From positions 1 to 13,507 of the forward strand of contig JAEZFR010000252.1 of assembly GCA_023417285.1 (NCBI GenBank): a stretch of 13,507 bases of DNA, in the 5' to 3' direction. The DNA is from Bacillota bacterium. Its GTDB lineage: Bacteria > Bacillota > Clostridia > Acetivibrionales > DSM-1351. Both the position numbers and the translations under genes were made by a program. Below the pieces are notes generated by a model, which saw only the letters and a program-made list of their open reading frames with translations, was not told the DNA's origin and did not search any database. Shown here piece after piece: positions 6,782 to 13,507 of the stretch (its first letter is position 1; each line of letters opens with the position of its first letter).

Positions 6782-6832
6782 AAACCTCCAAATTGATTAT
6801 AAAAAATATCAGTTTGGAGGTTTACTTTTTTT
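6782..6832 (+). terminator. Intrinsic terminator after the FAD dehydrogenase
   Basis: AAACCTCCAAA (6782-6792) pairs perfectly with TTTGGAGGTTT (6813-6823), with inner TGAT/ATCA pairs extending the stem, followed by AC and nine T. It starts 20 bases after the stop codon. The opposite strand also has a T-rich tail (TTTTATTATA), so it may serve the convergent cyclophilin gene as well. Confidence 0.93.
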
Positions 6833-6882
6833 TACGCTCTCATTTATGCTCTATTATTTACGTTCATATAGTACAGGTAAAA

Positions 6883-7404
6883 TTATATAGTCTCTGGCTC
6901 AGGGTATTGAACTCCAAAGGTTTCTACTGTAACCTTCTTCATTTTCTGGTCTTCATAAGGTCTGTCTTGGTTATTTCTTTTTGCATTAACTATTTTATCC
7001 GCTTCTTCCATACCTTCAATTACCTTGCCAAATGCAGCATATTGTCCATCGAGGTGTGGTGAATTTTTTACCATGATAAAGAACTGTGAGCCAGCTGAAT
7101 TAGGGTTCATAGTTCTCGCCATGGACAATACTCCACGATCATGCTTTAAATTATTTTTAAAGCCGTTCGTTGAAAACTCGCCTCTTATTGAATACTCAGG
7201 ACCACCCATCCCTGTACCTTCAGGGTCTCCGCCTTGAATCATGAAACCTGGTATTACTCTATGAAAGATAACACCATCATAGAAGCTGTGGTTTATTAAT
7301 GAGATGAAGTTATTAACAGTATTTGGTGCTATCTCAGGGTAAAGCTCTGCTTTGATAATTCCCCCATTTTCAAGCTCAATTGTAACTATTGGATTTTGAC
7401 TCAT
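6883..7404 (-). CDS. Cyclophilin-type peptidyl-prolyl cis-trans isomerase
   Basis: A 173-residue single-domain cyclophilin that catalyses cis-trans isomerisation of peptide bonds before proline and assists protein folding. Active-site segments are FHRVIPGFMIQGGDPEGTGMGGP (around 48-69, with the catalytic arginine at 49 and Phe54, Gln57), SMARTMNPNSAGSQFFI (94-110) and LDGQYAAFGKV (118-128). The tryptophan/histidine found at the drug-binding position in eukaryotic enzymes is replaced by Y-A-A here, as in many bacterial forms. No signal peptide or lipobox is present, so it is cytoplasmic. The ATG at 7404 follows AAAGGA nine bases upstream. It is monocistronic and convergent with the FAD gene. 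Confidence 0.96.
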   Translation of the reverse strand: MSQNPIVTIELENGGIIKAELYPEIAPNTVNNFISLINHSFYDGVIFHRVIPGFMIQGGDPEGTGMGGPEYSIRGEFSTNGFKNNLKHDRGVLSMARTMNPNSAGSQFFIMVKNSPHLDGQYAAFGKVIEGMEEADKIVNAKRNNQDRPYEDQKMKKVTVETFGVQYPEPETI

Positions 7405-7450
7405 TTTTTATTTTCCTTTCTTAGTTTATAGTTCCCACTCATTAACTTTA

Positions 7451-7480
7451 ATTATCTTGAATTTTACGTTGTAATTCAAG
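7451..7480 (-). promoter_or_regulatory. Predicted cyclophilin promoter with overlapping inverted repeat
   Basis: On the minus strand TTGAAT (7479-7474) and GATAAT (7456-7451) are 17 bases apart. A perfect 8-bp inverted repeat, CTTGAATT (7456-7463) and AATTCAAG (7473-7480) with a nine-base spacer, covers the -35 box and touches the -10 box. Such placement fits a repressor operator, but no regulator is known. Confidence 0.55.
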
Positions 7481-7508
7481 TAAATGTTTTGACATTCTAA
7501 TTTTATTC

Positions 7509-7552
7509 AAGTTTTAGTCATTAGGTTTTAAGTCATTTGATTTTAAGTCATT
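7509..7552. repeat. Triple 15-bp tandem repeat upstream of the cyclophilin gene
   Basis: Three adjacent copies of a unit close to AATGACTTAAAANCN (minus strand) lie at 7538-7552, 7523-7537 and about 7509-7522. The first two differ at the last few positions and the third has lost one base. They sit between the topoisomerase stop and the cyclophilin promoter. No hairpin terminator for the topoisomerase operon is seen here. Confidence 0.7.
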
Positions 7553-7563
7553 TAATTTTTTTA

Positions 7564-9750
7564 TTATTCTAATTCAAGCGTCAGCTGATTATCAGCCTTA
7601 TCCTCTTCCTTCATATAACAGCCGATGGCTGGTATATTTTTTGTTCTATAATAATCATAGTCCGAGAGCGGCATTTCATCTAAGGTTTTAATTGCTACTA
7701 ACGTGCTCCCCTTCTTAGAAGTAAGTACCTGCACTCCTTGCGAATCTCTTGTGGTCTTCGGGTTAATGCCTTCAGTGCTAAACACTAGAACCTTCTTTAT
7801 GCTACTAACAGCAATGAGCTCTAATTCCTCTTGCGTATAGAACATTCTTATAAGCGGTGCAACATCAGAATATGCGTTTGCCAGCTTCTTTCGGTTGGTC
7901 TTTGTAGCATAGCTAGAAAGCGGAATCTTTGAAGCCTTTCCATTCTCATAGAAGAATAGCATATGTCCTGAGTATTCATCAGTAGCAGTGATATATATAA
8001 TTTTCTCATCAGCATCAAGCCCTAGCAGATTTGTAAGGTATTCTCCTAGGCTGGACGCCTTGCAATCAGGAACATCATAAATCTTGGTCTTATATACATT
8101 ATACTTGTTTGAGAATAACAACAATTCGGCTTTATTATGGGTATCTATCTCCTGAACAATAATATCATCATCTTTTAGCTTATGTTCTGGATTTGCACGC
8201 AACGAAACCAGTGCAATCTTTTTGAGATAATTTTGCTCAGTAAGGAAAAGCTTAAGGTTGTAATCCTCGATTAAGTGCTCTGTTGTAATTTCCTCGATAT
8301 GGTCTTCATGAATTATCTCGGTCATTCTAGGTTTACCATATTTCTTTGAAATATCCTTGAGCTGCTTTGCTATAATGCTTTTAATACGCTTCTCATTTCC
8401 GTAAATATCTCTAAGGTCAGCAATTTCTTTGACAAGGTCGTCTGTCTCACTTACTCGATTGAGAATATACTCCTTGTTAAGATTTCTAAGCCTTATTTCT
8501 GCAATGTATTCAGCCTGAACCTGATCTATTTCAAACCCTGCCATAAGGTTTGGAACAACCATTGTCTCCTGCTCTGTACCTCTAATAATAGCAATTGCTT
8601 TATCGATATCCAATAGTATCTTTTTGAGACCCATCAGCAAGTGAAGCTTATCACTCTTTTTCTCAATATCGTATAAAGTCTGGCGTTTAATACAGTCTAT
8701 TCTGAATTTAAGCCATTCCCTGATTATCTCAGACACGCCCATTACCCTAGGCCTGCCGTTTATAAGTATGTTGAAATTACAATTAAAGCTATCCTGCAGT
8801 GGTGTTAGCTTAAAGAGCTTATTCATCAAAGCTTCGGGGTCGGTGTTTCTTCTAACATCAAGAGCTATTTTTAGGCCTTCTAAGTCAGTCTCATCACGAA
8901 CATCTGTAATTTCTTTAATTTTGCCAGCTTTTATCAAGTCTATAATCTGGTCGATAATTGCCTCAACTGTAGTAGTATAAGGAATCTCAATAATTTCTAT
9001 ACAGTTATTTTCCTTGTCAAATCTGTATTTACCCCTTAATTTGAAACCACCTCTGCCACTTGCATATATGTCTTTCATATCCTTTTCAGAGTAAATCAGC
9101 TGCCCACCTGCTGAAAAGTCAGGTGCCTTTAAATATTGTTCCACCGGTGCGTTTTCATTATTAATCATCGCAATAGTAGCTTCACAAACCTCTGAAAGAT
9201 TAAAGCTGCAAATATTGCTGGCCATTCCTACAGCAATTCCCTGATTTGCATTTACTAGAATATTCGGATAAGTAGTGGGCAAAAGTACCGGCTCTTTCAG
9301 AGTACCGTCATAATTGTCCACCATATCAACATTGTTTTTGTCTATATCTCTGAATATTTCTTCACAAATCTTGTCCAGCTTTGCCTCTGTATACCTTGGA
9401 GCTGCAAATTTCATGTCTCTTGAGTACTGCTTACCAAAGTTACCCTTCGAATCAACAAAAGCATGCAGCAGTGCATTATTGCCCCTAGTTAAACGAACCA
9501 TGGTTTCATAGATAGCCATATCCCCATGAGGGTTGAGCTTCATGGTTTGTCCTACAATGTTTGAGGATTTTGTCTTTGCACCTGTCAATAAAGACATCTT
9601 GTACATAGTGTACAGCAGTTTTCTGTGAGACGGTTTAAAGCCATCAATCTCAGGAATTGCACGTGACACGATAACGCTCATGGCATATGGCATATAATTG
9701 CTTTCAAGGGTTGAAACAATTCCCTGCTCTATTACATTTTTGTTACTCAT
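7564..9750 (-). CDS. parC: Type IIA topoisomerase subunit A, ParC-like
   Basis: This is the DNA cleavage and rejoining subunit of a type IIA topoisomerase; with the ParE-like partner it would separate linked chromosomes or relax supercoils. The 728 residues are shorter than ParC/GyrA (about 740-840). The N-terminal winged-helix domain has the catalytic Tyr120 in FAAPRYTEAKL, and GFKPSHRKLLYTM resembles the usual GLKPVHRRILY. The 70-82 region reads NPHGDMAIYE: Met and Glu stand where quinolone targets usually have Ser and Asp/Glu. A tower and coiled-coil region follow to about 490. The C-terminal domain (about 500-728) lacks the GyrA box (QRRGGKG), arguing against a supercoiling gyrase. The ATG at 9750 has AAAGGA six bases upstream. 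The stop of parE is 15 bases upstream, so they form an operon. Confidence 0.9.
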   Translation of the reverse strand: MSNKNVIEQGIVSTLESNYMPYAMSVIVSRAIPEIDGFKPSHRKLLYTMYKMSLLTGAKTKSSNIVGQTMKLNPHGDMAIYETMVRLTRGNNALLHAFVDSKGNFGKQYSRDMKFAAPRYTEAKLDKICEEIFRDIDKNNVDMVDNYDGTLKEPVLLPTTYPNILVNANQGIAVGMASNICSFNLSEVCEATIAMINNENAPVEQYLKAPDFSAGGQLIYSEKDMKDIYASGRGGFKLRGKYRFDKENNCIEIIEIPYTTTVEAIIDQIIDLIKAGKIKEITDVRDETDLEGLKIALDVRRNTDPEALMNKLFKLTPLQDSFNCNFNILINGRPRVMGVSEIIREWLKFRIDCIKRQTLYDIEKKSDKLHLLMGLKKILLDIDKAIAIIRGTEQETMVVPNLMAGFEIDQVQAEYIAEIRLRNLNKEYILNRVSETDDLVKEIADLRDIYGNEKRIKSIIAKQLKDISKKYGKPRMTEIIHEDHIEEITTEHLIEDYNLKLFLTEQNYLKKIALVSLRANPEHKLKDDDIIVQEIDTHNKAELLLFSNKYNVYKTKIYDVPDCKASSLGEYLTNLLGLDADEKIIYITATDEYSGHMLFFYENGKASKIPLSSYATKTNRKKLANAYSDVAPLIRMFYTQEELELIAVSSIKKVLVFSTEGINPKTTRDSQGVQVLTSKKGSTLVAIKTLDEMPLSDYDYYRTKNIPAIGCYMKEEDKADNQLTLELE

Positions 9751-9764
9751 AGAAAGTCCTTTCT
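9751..9764 (-). promoter_or_regulatory. Ribosome site of parC inside a small hairpin
   Basis: The minus-strand spacer reads AGAAAGGACTTTCT directly before the parC ATG. AGAAA and TTTCT can pair, holding the GGA of the ribosome site in a four-base loop. The stop codon of parE lies immediately upstream. This may tune coupling of the two subunits (inference). Confidence 0.4.
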
Positions 9765-9765
9765 C

Positions 9766-11745
9766 CTACATAACATCAATCATTTCGAGGTATTTGTCGC
9801 CATTTTCTTCAATGAAATTTTTTCTGCCCTGCAAATTGTCTCCCAGCAGTACATCAAACATTCTAAACGTTGCTTCTGCTTCATCAGGCAGAACCTGAAT
9901 AAGCCTACGAGTGGCTGGGTTCATAGTTGTCAGCCACATCATGTCAGGTTCATTTTCACCAAGCCCTTTTGAACGTTGAATTGTATATTTTCCGTTTAGC
10001 TTAGCAATTATATCGGATTTTTCCTTTTCAGAATAAGCAAAATAGGTCTTTCCCTTGCAAGTAATCTCAAATAAAGGTGATTCCGCGATAAAGACCTTTC
10101 CTTCCTGAATAAGAGTAGGAACAAGCCTATATAACATTGTCAGAATAAGTGTTCTAATCTGGAAGCCATCGACGTCGGCATCTGTACAAATAATTACCTT
10201 ATCCCATCTCAAATTATCTAAGTCAAAGGTGTTGAGTTCTTTGTTGTGCTTTGATTTGATTTCAACACCGCAACCTAGCACCTTTAATAAATCCACAATA
10301 ATTTCGCTCTTAAATATACTGTCGTATTCGGCCTTTAAGCAGTTTAATATCTTTCCTCTCACAGGCATTATAGCCTGGAACTCTGCATCTCTTCCAAGCT
10401 TACAAGCACCTAATGCAGAATCCCCCTCAACTATATAAACTTCTCTTCTCGTTATATCCTTTGTTCTACAGTCTACAAACTTTTTTACTCTGTTTGAAAT
10501 ATCTATAGTGCCTGAAAGCTTCTTTTTAATGTTTATTCTAGTTTTCTCAGCCGTTTCTCTACTTCTCTTGTTTACTAGAACCTGTTCAATAATTTTGTCA
10601 CTTTCAACCTTGTTTTCTATAAAGTATATCTCTAACTGCTGCTTCATAAACTCTGTCATTGATTCTTGAATAAACTTGTTAGTAATAGACTTCTTGGTTT
10701 GATTTTCATAACTAGTAATAGTAGAAAAAGAATTAACAACCAAAATAAGGCTGTCCTCAATATCAGCAAAAGTAATCTTGGATTCGTCTTTGTTGTATCT
10801 GCTGCGAGCCTTTAAGCACTTGTCAATTTCATATACCAGAGCATTTTTGATGGCCTTATCGGGTGCTCCACCGTACTCGAGAAAGCTTGAGTTATGGTAA
10901 TATTCCAAAAGGTTAGTGGTATTATTGAAGCAAAATGCAATTTGCATCTTAACCTTATATTCAGGCTTGTCCTCACGGTCCTTACCTTTTGTAGATGTTT
11001 CATAATACTGAATCTCTGTAAAACCAGAATCCTTGTTGATTTCCTTTATGTAATCAACAATACCATTATCATATATATATTCAAAGGTGGTGTCTGTTTC
11101 TTCATCTTTTAGAACAAAGCGAAGACCGGCATTAACAACCGCTTGTTTTTTCATCACTGCCTGAAAATATTCTAATGGAATATTAATATCTGTAAATACA
11201 TGTATATCGGGTTTCCAATGTTGAATGGTGGAGGTTTGCTTATTATCGCATTTACTTTTCTTTAGCCCCCCAACATTCTCACCGCTTTCAAAATGTAATT
11301 CGTATTTAAATCCGTCTCTTAGTACTGTGACATCAAAGAATTCTGACGAATACTGAGTCGCACACGCACCAAGTCCGTTAAGACCTAAGCTATACTCGTA
11401 GTTTTCACCTGAGTTGTTTTGATATTTTCCGCCTGCATACAACTCGCAATAAACCAGCTCCCAATTGTACTTTTCTTCTTTTTGATTGTAATCCAGAGGA
11501 ATACCTCTTCCCCAGTCTTGAATCTTTATAGAATGATCCTTATAGCGAGTAACCTCAATCACATCGCCATATCCCTCACGGGCCTCATCAATTGAGTTTG
11601 ATAGTATTTCGAAGAATGAATGCTGACATCCCTCGAGGCCATCTGAACCAAAGATAACACCAGGACGTAATCTGACTCTATCAGCACCTTTTAGCGAAGA
11701 TATACTTTCATTTCCGTATTCAGGCTTTTTGCCCATTTTTGTCAT
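9766..11745 (-). CDS. parE: Type IIA topoisomerase subunit B, ParE-like
   Basis: This is the ATPase subunit of the topoisomerase pair, 659 residues (ParE is usually 630-660). The GHKL ATPase domain has EILSNSIDEAREGY (46-59, Mg and ATP residues Glu46 and Asn50), IQDWGRGIP (75-83) and the lid GLNGLGACATQYSS (121-134), where N and L replace the usual H and V. The transducer carries QTK at 349-351. The TOPRIM domain has EGDSALGACKLGRD (440-453), PVRGKILN (461-468), DADVDG (522-527) and RSKGLGE (591-597), so the metal-binding acidic residues are kept. The EGDSAGG of textbook proteins is changed to EGDSALG. The ATG at 11745 follows GGAGG. It is promoter-proximal; the ParC-like gene follows after 15 bases. 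Confidence 0.92.
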   Translation of the reverse strand: MTKMGKKPEYGNESISSLKGADRVRLRPGVIFGSDGLEGCQHSFFEILSNSIDEAREGYGDVIEVTRYKDHSIKIQDWGRGIPLDYNQKEEKYNWELVYCELYAGGKYQNNSGENYEYSLGLNGLGACATQYSSEFFDVTVLRDGFKYELHFESGENVGGLKKSKCDNKQTSTIQHWKPDIHVFTDINIPLEYFQAVMKKQAVVNAGLRFVLKDEETDTTFEYIYDNGIVDYIKEINKDSGFTEIQYYETSTKGKDREDKPEYKVKMQIAFCFNNTTNLLEYYHNSSFLEYGGAPDKAIKNALVYEIDKCLKARSRYNKDESKITFADIEDSLILVVNSFSTITSYENQTKKSITNKFIQESMTEFMKQQLEIYFIENKVESDKIIEQVLVNKRSRETAEKTRINIKKKLSGTIDISNRVKKFVDCRTKDITRREVYIVEGDSALGACKLGRDAEFQAIMPVRGKILNCLKAEYDSIFKSEIIVDLLKVLGCGVEIKSKHNKELNTFDLDNLRWDKVIICTDADVDGFQIRTLILTMLYRLVPTLIQEGKVFIAESPLFEITCKGKTYFAYSEKEKSDIIAKLNGKYTIQRSKGLGENEPDMMWLTTMNPATRRLIQVLPDEAEATFRMFDVLLGDNLQGRKNFIEENGDKYLEMIDVM

Positions 11746-11791
11746 TTGTTACTTCCTCCAAAATTCCAAATCATCAGTAGTATTTACACTA

Positions 11792-11823
11792 AACATTATT
11801 TATCAAACTAATGTTCGTGTCAA
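11792..11823 (-). promoter_or_regulatory. Predicted parE promoter with internal inverted repeat
   Basis: On the minus strand TTGACA (11823-11818, perfect) and AATAAT (11800-11795) are 17 bases apart, 50 bases before the ATG. AACATTA (11792-11798) and TAATGTT (11809-11815) are perfect 7-bp inverted arms lying between and over the boxes. This position would suit a repressor. Confidence 0.7.
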
Positions 11824-11852
11824 GAGGCGTTGAAAAGTTAACCAATAAATTC

Positions 11853-11901
11853 TTAACAAAACCAGGCCCCATATGATAAAATAATAGATACCTAATATAA
11901 T
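11853..11901 (+). promoter_or_regulatory. Possible promoter of the acidic hypothetical protein gene
   Basis: TTAACA (11853-11858) and TAAAAT (11877-11882) are 18 bases apart. A perfect TATAAT also lies at 11896-11901 but has no good -35 at 16-18 bases. Either could start transcription; the gene is divergent from parE. Confidence 0.4.
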
Positions 11902-11929
11902 AGCCATATAGGCGGAAATGGTGGTACAT

Positions 11930-12550
11930 ATGAGACTTAGAATAACACAAAAGGAATTAGATGAGCTCACTTTCGAGCAAATGCAAAACTTGTGCGAACT
12001 ATGGATTCCGCATGTATACGATGTTGCCGTAGCGAACGTATGCATTAATGCAGAAGAAGAAGAATATGAAAAATTAACTTTTGTTGTTGGTGGCATTCAG
12101 CTTGTCAGGCACCATAGTATGATACTCTTTGATTTTAAGTTTATGCCTGATGATAAAGATAAAGAATCGGAAGATATCGAAGTGGTAGATAGTGCTCACC
12201 TTGAAGCGGAGGATAGCGCACTGATTAAAGCGGCTGATGGCACACAACCTGAGGAAGAGGAAGATTTCTCCCTGTCTGAAGATTTTATGGAAGAGGACTT
12301 CGTATTTGAGTTTCAAAGGCCCACCTCCTTTTCAAAGCAGGATTGTTTGCCCTTACTGGATATAGGACAAATGATTGACATACTGGATAGAAAGGGTTAT
12401 GGCCAAGGAGACTTTTATTTAACTGCTACTATTGGAGATTATACTTGCGATATGGGCAAGCATGATAGTGCTGGCGGTAATTATGATCCTAATAATAAAG
12501 AAAGTGACTTATTACAGGTACTATGGGAATCTGTGAAGGCATTACTATAA
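11930..12550 (+). CDS. Hypothetical acidic protein
   Basis: I do not recognise this 206-residue protein. It starts MRLRITQKELDELTFEQMQNLCELW, a possible helical segment. A mixed part (about 40-75) with a predicted strand VGGIQLV and FDFKF follows, then a low-complexity acidic linker (about 75-120) with runs such as PEEEEDF and MEEDF. The C-terminal part (about 130-206) looks folded: LPLLDIGQMIDILDRKGYG, FYLTATIGDYTCDMG and LLQVLWESVKALL. There is no signal peptide or membrane segment. I prefer ATG 11930, five bases after GGTGG; ATG 11918 would add four residues but is too close to AGGCGG. It diverges from the topoisomerase operon with a short shared promoter region, which may or may not indicate a related job. 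Confidence 0.8.
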   Translation: MRLRITQKELDELTFEQMQNLCELWIPHVYDVAVANVCINAEEEEYEKLTFVVGGIQLVRHHSMILFDFKFMPDDKDKESEDIEVVDSAHLEAEDSALIKAADGTQPEEEEDFSLSEDFMEEDFVFEFQRPTSFSKQDCLPLLDIGQMIDILDRKGYGQGDFYLTATIGDYTCDMGKHDSAGGNYDPNNKESDLLQVLWESVKALL

Positions 12551-12556
12551 TGCTTT

Positions 12557-12598
12557 CTGCCAATGTTTTCTATCTAGTATTACCTGCCAATGTTTTCT
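12557..12598. repeat. Direct repeat CTGCCAATGTTTTCT, two copies
   Basis: Identical 15-base copies lie at 12557-12571 and 12584-12598 (27 bases apart), each followed by a CTAG-containing segment. They come directly after the hypothetical gene's stop. Confidence 0.85.
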
Positions 12599-12674
12599 GA
12601 CTAGAAATTATTGAGTTCCACGCCCTAAACTAAACGGGCAATGCTTGAATACTTATACCTATAGAAGCATGTAT

Positions 12675-12730
12675 AAAGCTCCACCTTGTAGCAGCAGTTT
12701 AGACCTACTGCCTTTACAAAGTGGAGCTTT
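12675..12730. terminator. Long stem-loop, possible bidirectional terminator
   Basis: AAAGCTCCAC (12675-12684) pairs with GTGGAGCTTT (12721-12730). After one mismatch TTGTA pairs with TACAA, and an inner GCAGT/ACTGC can stack in the loop. That is about 15 pairs in a 56-base element. The T-run after it is short on both strands, so termination is plausible but not certain; it could also be a repeat-element hairpin. It lies between convergent genes. Confidence 0.55.
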
Positions 12731-12746
12731 CAATGTTTAATTATCG

Positions 12747-12809
12747 TTAGCTCAATGCTTTAACAATCGTGGCTCATGCACATTGTCTCTTTAGCTCAAT
12801 GCCTTAACA
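12747..12809. repeat. Direct repeat TTAGCTCAATGCYTTAACA, two copies
   Basis: Two 19-base copies at 12747-12765 and 12791-12809 differ at one position and are spaced 44 bases apart. They are not coding. Confidence 0.85.
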
Positions 12810-12881
12810 GCGCGCACCTATCTCAGCGTCATGACTATTCCAGCTTAACTTTATAGGTATTATTTCCTCAATAACTATACA

Positions 12882-13507
12882 TTAATATCCATCTACACTA
12901 ATATTCCCAACACCTGAACTAAGCTCAACTTCAGGCCCTCCACCGTTAATATCCATCTTTGAGTGGTTTTTCATACCATTATCTTGAACCATTGAGCCAC
13001 CAACATTTCCTACTCCGGTATCTATGCTGAGCTCCATAGGAGTGGTTGATGGTAATGATAATGTTATATTTCCTGCCCCATTTTCAATATCAAGGCTATC
13101 TAGGTCTTTAAACTCACCATCTATACTAACATTACCAGCTCCCGTCGAAATCTTAATCTCATTAGTAAGCTTAGTATTGTTCAAACTAATGTTTCCTGCA
13201 CCAGTTGAAGCAGTCAAAGCTACTTCTATATCACTTATGGATATATTACCAGCCCCTGTAGAAAAGTCAAACTCCATACTTTCAGGTATTTCAATATAAT
13301 AATTAATGGTGATCAAGTAGCCGCTGTAGTTCTTCTTGTGCCAATCCCAGAAGTTACCACCATCCCTTGTCTGGAGTTTCAATTTAGCTCTATCACCATT
13401 GGTATCTAGCTTAACCAAGGCATTATTGATTATCTCATTCTTTATATCCTCATTTTTGCCTTTAACCTTTATATCAGCTCTAACCTGAATCTTACTAGTA
13501 CTAGATT
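12882..13507 (-). CDS. DUF4097-like repeat protein, partial (N-terminus outside window)
   Basis: About 207 C-terminal residues are visible on the minus strand, ending V-D-G-Y-stop at 12882. The reading frame stays open to the window's right edge (S-S-T-S-K-I-Q-V-R-A-D upstream), so a start at the internal TTG 13418 is unlikely. Six repeats carry the core G-A/V-G-N (STGAGNISI, STGAGNISL, STGAGNVSI, NGAGNITL, TGVGNVGG, SGVGNISV), mostly about 20 residues apart and alternating with charged or hydrophobic strands. That fits the right-handed beta-roll of DUF4097/DUF2807-type proteins, which usually follow an N-terminal membrane segment or sit near phage-shock-like membrane regulators (family knowledge). 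Function and location cannot be told from this fragment. Confidence 0.8.
   Translation of the reverse strand, partial: SSTSKIQVRADIKVKGKNEDIKNEIINNALVKLDTNGDRAKLKLQTRDGGNFWDWHKKNYSGYLITINYYIEIPESMEFDFSTGAGNISISDIEVALTASTGAGNISLNNTKLTNEIKISTGAGNVSIDGEFKDLDSLDIENGAGNITLSLPSTTPMELSIDTGVGNVGGSMVQDNGMKNHSKMDINGGGPEVELSSGVGNISVDGY

Larger units (their letters stand above)
12551..12881. other. Repeat-rich gene-free spacer
   Basis: No credible gene is seen in these 331 bases on either strand. They contain a long hairpin (12675-12730), two pairs of direct repeats (12557-12598 and 12747-12809), a 6-bp inverted repeat ATGCTT/AAGCAT, and a 9-bp inverted match ATACCTATA (12657-12665) with TATAGGTAT (12852-12860) enclosing about 190 bases. 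The motif CAATG followed by two pyrimidines and T occurs six times. It may be a decayed mobile element or a composite of repeats. Confidence 0.6.

Noticed and set aside
6793..7237. Plus-strand frames within the cyclophilin gene.
   Set aside because: Shadow frames of a well-supported minus-strand gene.
12747..12809. CRISPR-like spaced repeats.
   Set aside because: Only two 19-base copies with a 25-base gap, no further units and no cas genes nearby.
13024..13299. A 91-codon plus-strand frame with repeated PAPVE motifs.
   Set aside because: It is the reverse reading of the G-A-G-N repeats in the DUF4097-like gene; the repetition comes from that gene.

Overview
The window is AT-rich DNA from a low-GC Gram-positive bacterium, most likely a member of the Clostridia. 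The evidence is purine-rich ribosome binding sites (GGAGG, GGGGGA), sigma-A-like promoters, U-tailed hairpin terminators, a BMP-type lipoprotein transporter, a QueT-type ECF substrate protein, a guanine riboswitch, a preQ1 riboswitch and a second, ParE/ParC-like topoisomerase pair. No phage, CRISPR, rRNA or tRNA gene is visible.

Left part (1-5180, all minus strand): a nucleobase uptake and salvage block. Read in transcription order (right to left) it holds queT (ECF substrate protein for queuosine precursors) behind a preQ1-I riboswitch with an intrinsic terminator; xpt (xanthine phosphoribosyltransferase) behind its own promoter, a guanine riboswitch and a terminator; then a BMP-family lipoprotein, a double-domain ABC ATPase and the first part of a permease that runs off the left edge. 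The last three form a nucleoside-type ABC importer. No terminator is visible between queT and the xpt leader, or between xpt and the lipoprotein gene. One polymerase could therefore pass two purine-sensing switches, and the guanine switch may reach the importer.

Middle (5180-7563): a plus-strand FAD-dependent dehydrogenase of the COG2509 type, with its own promoter and a strong hairpin terminator. It converges on a minus-strand cytoplasmic cyclophilin whose promoter is overlapped by a perfect 8-bp inverted repeat.

Right-centre (7564-11905): a minus-strand operon of a ParE-like ATPase subunit followed by a ParC-like cleavage subunit. Both carry the catalytic residues but differ from textbook GyrB/ParE and GyrA/ParC at several conserved positions. 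The parE promoter contains an inverted repeat. Diverging from it is an unrecognised acidic protein of about 206 residues.

Right end (12551-13507): a 331-bp gene-free stretch with a long hairpin and several families of short direct repeats, then the C-terminal part of a minus-strand DUF4097-like protein with six G-A/V-G-N repeats, cut by the window edge. I see no clear new system. The most interesting points are the two stacked riboswitch leaders, the variant topoisomerase pair and the repeat-rich spacer.
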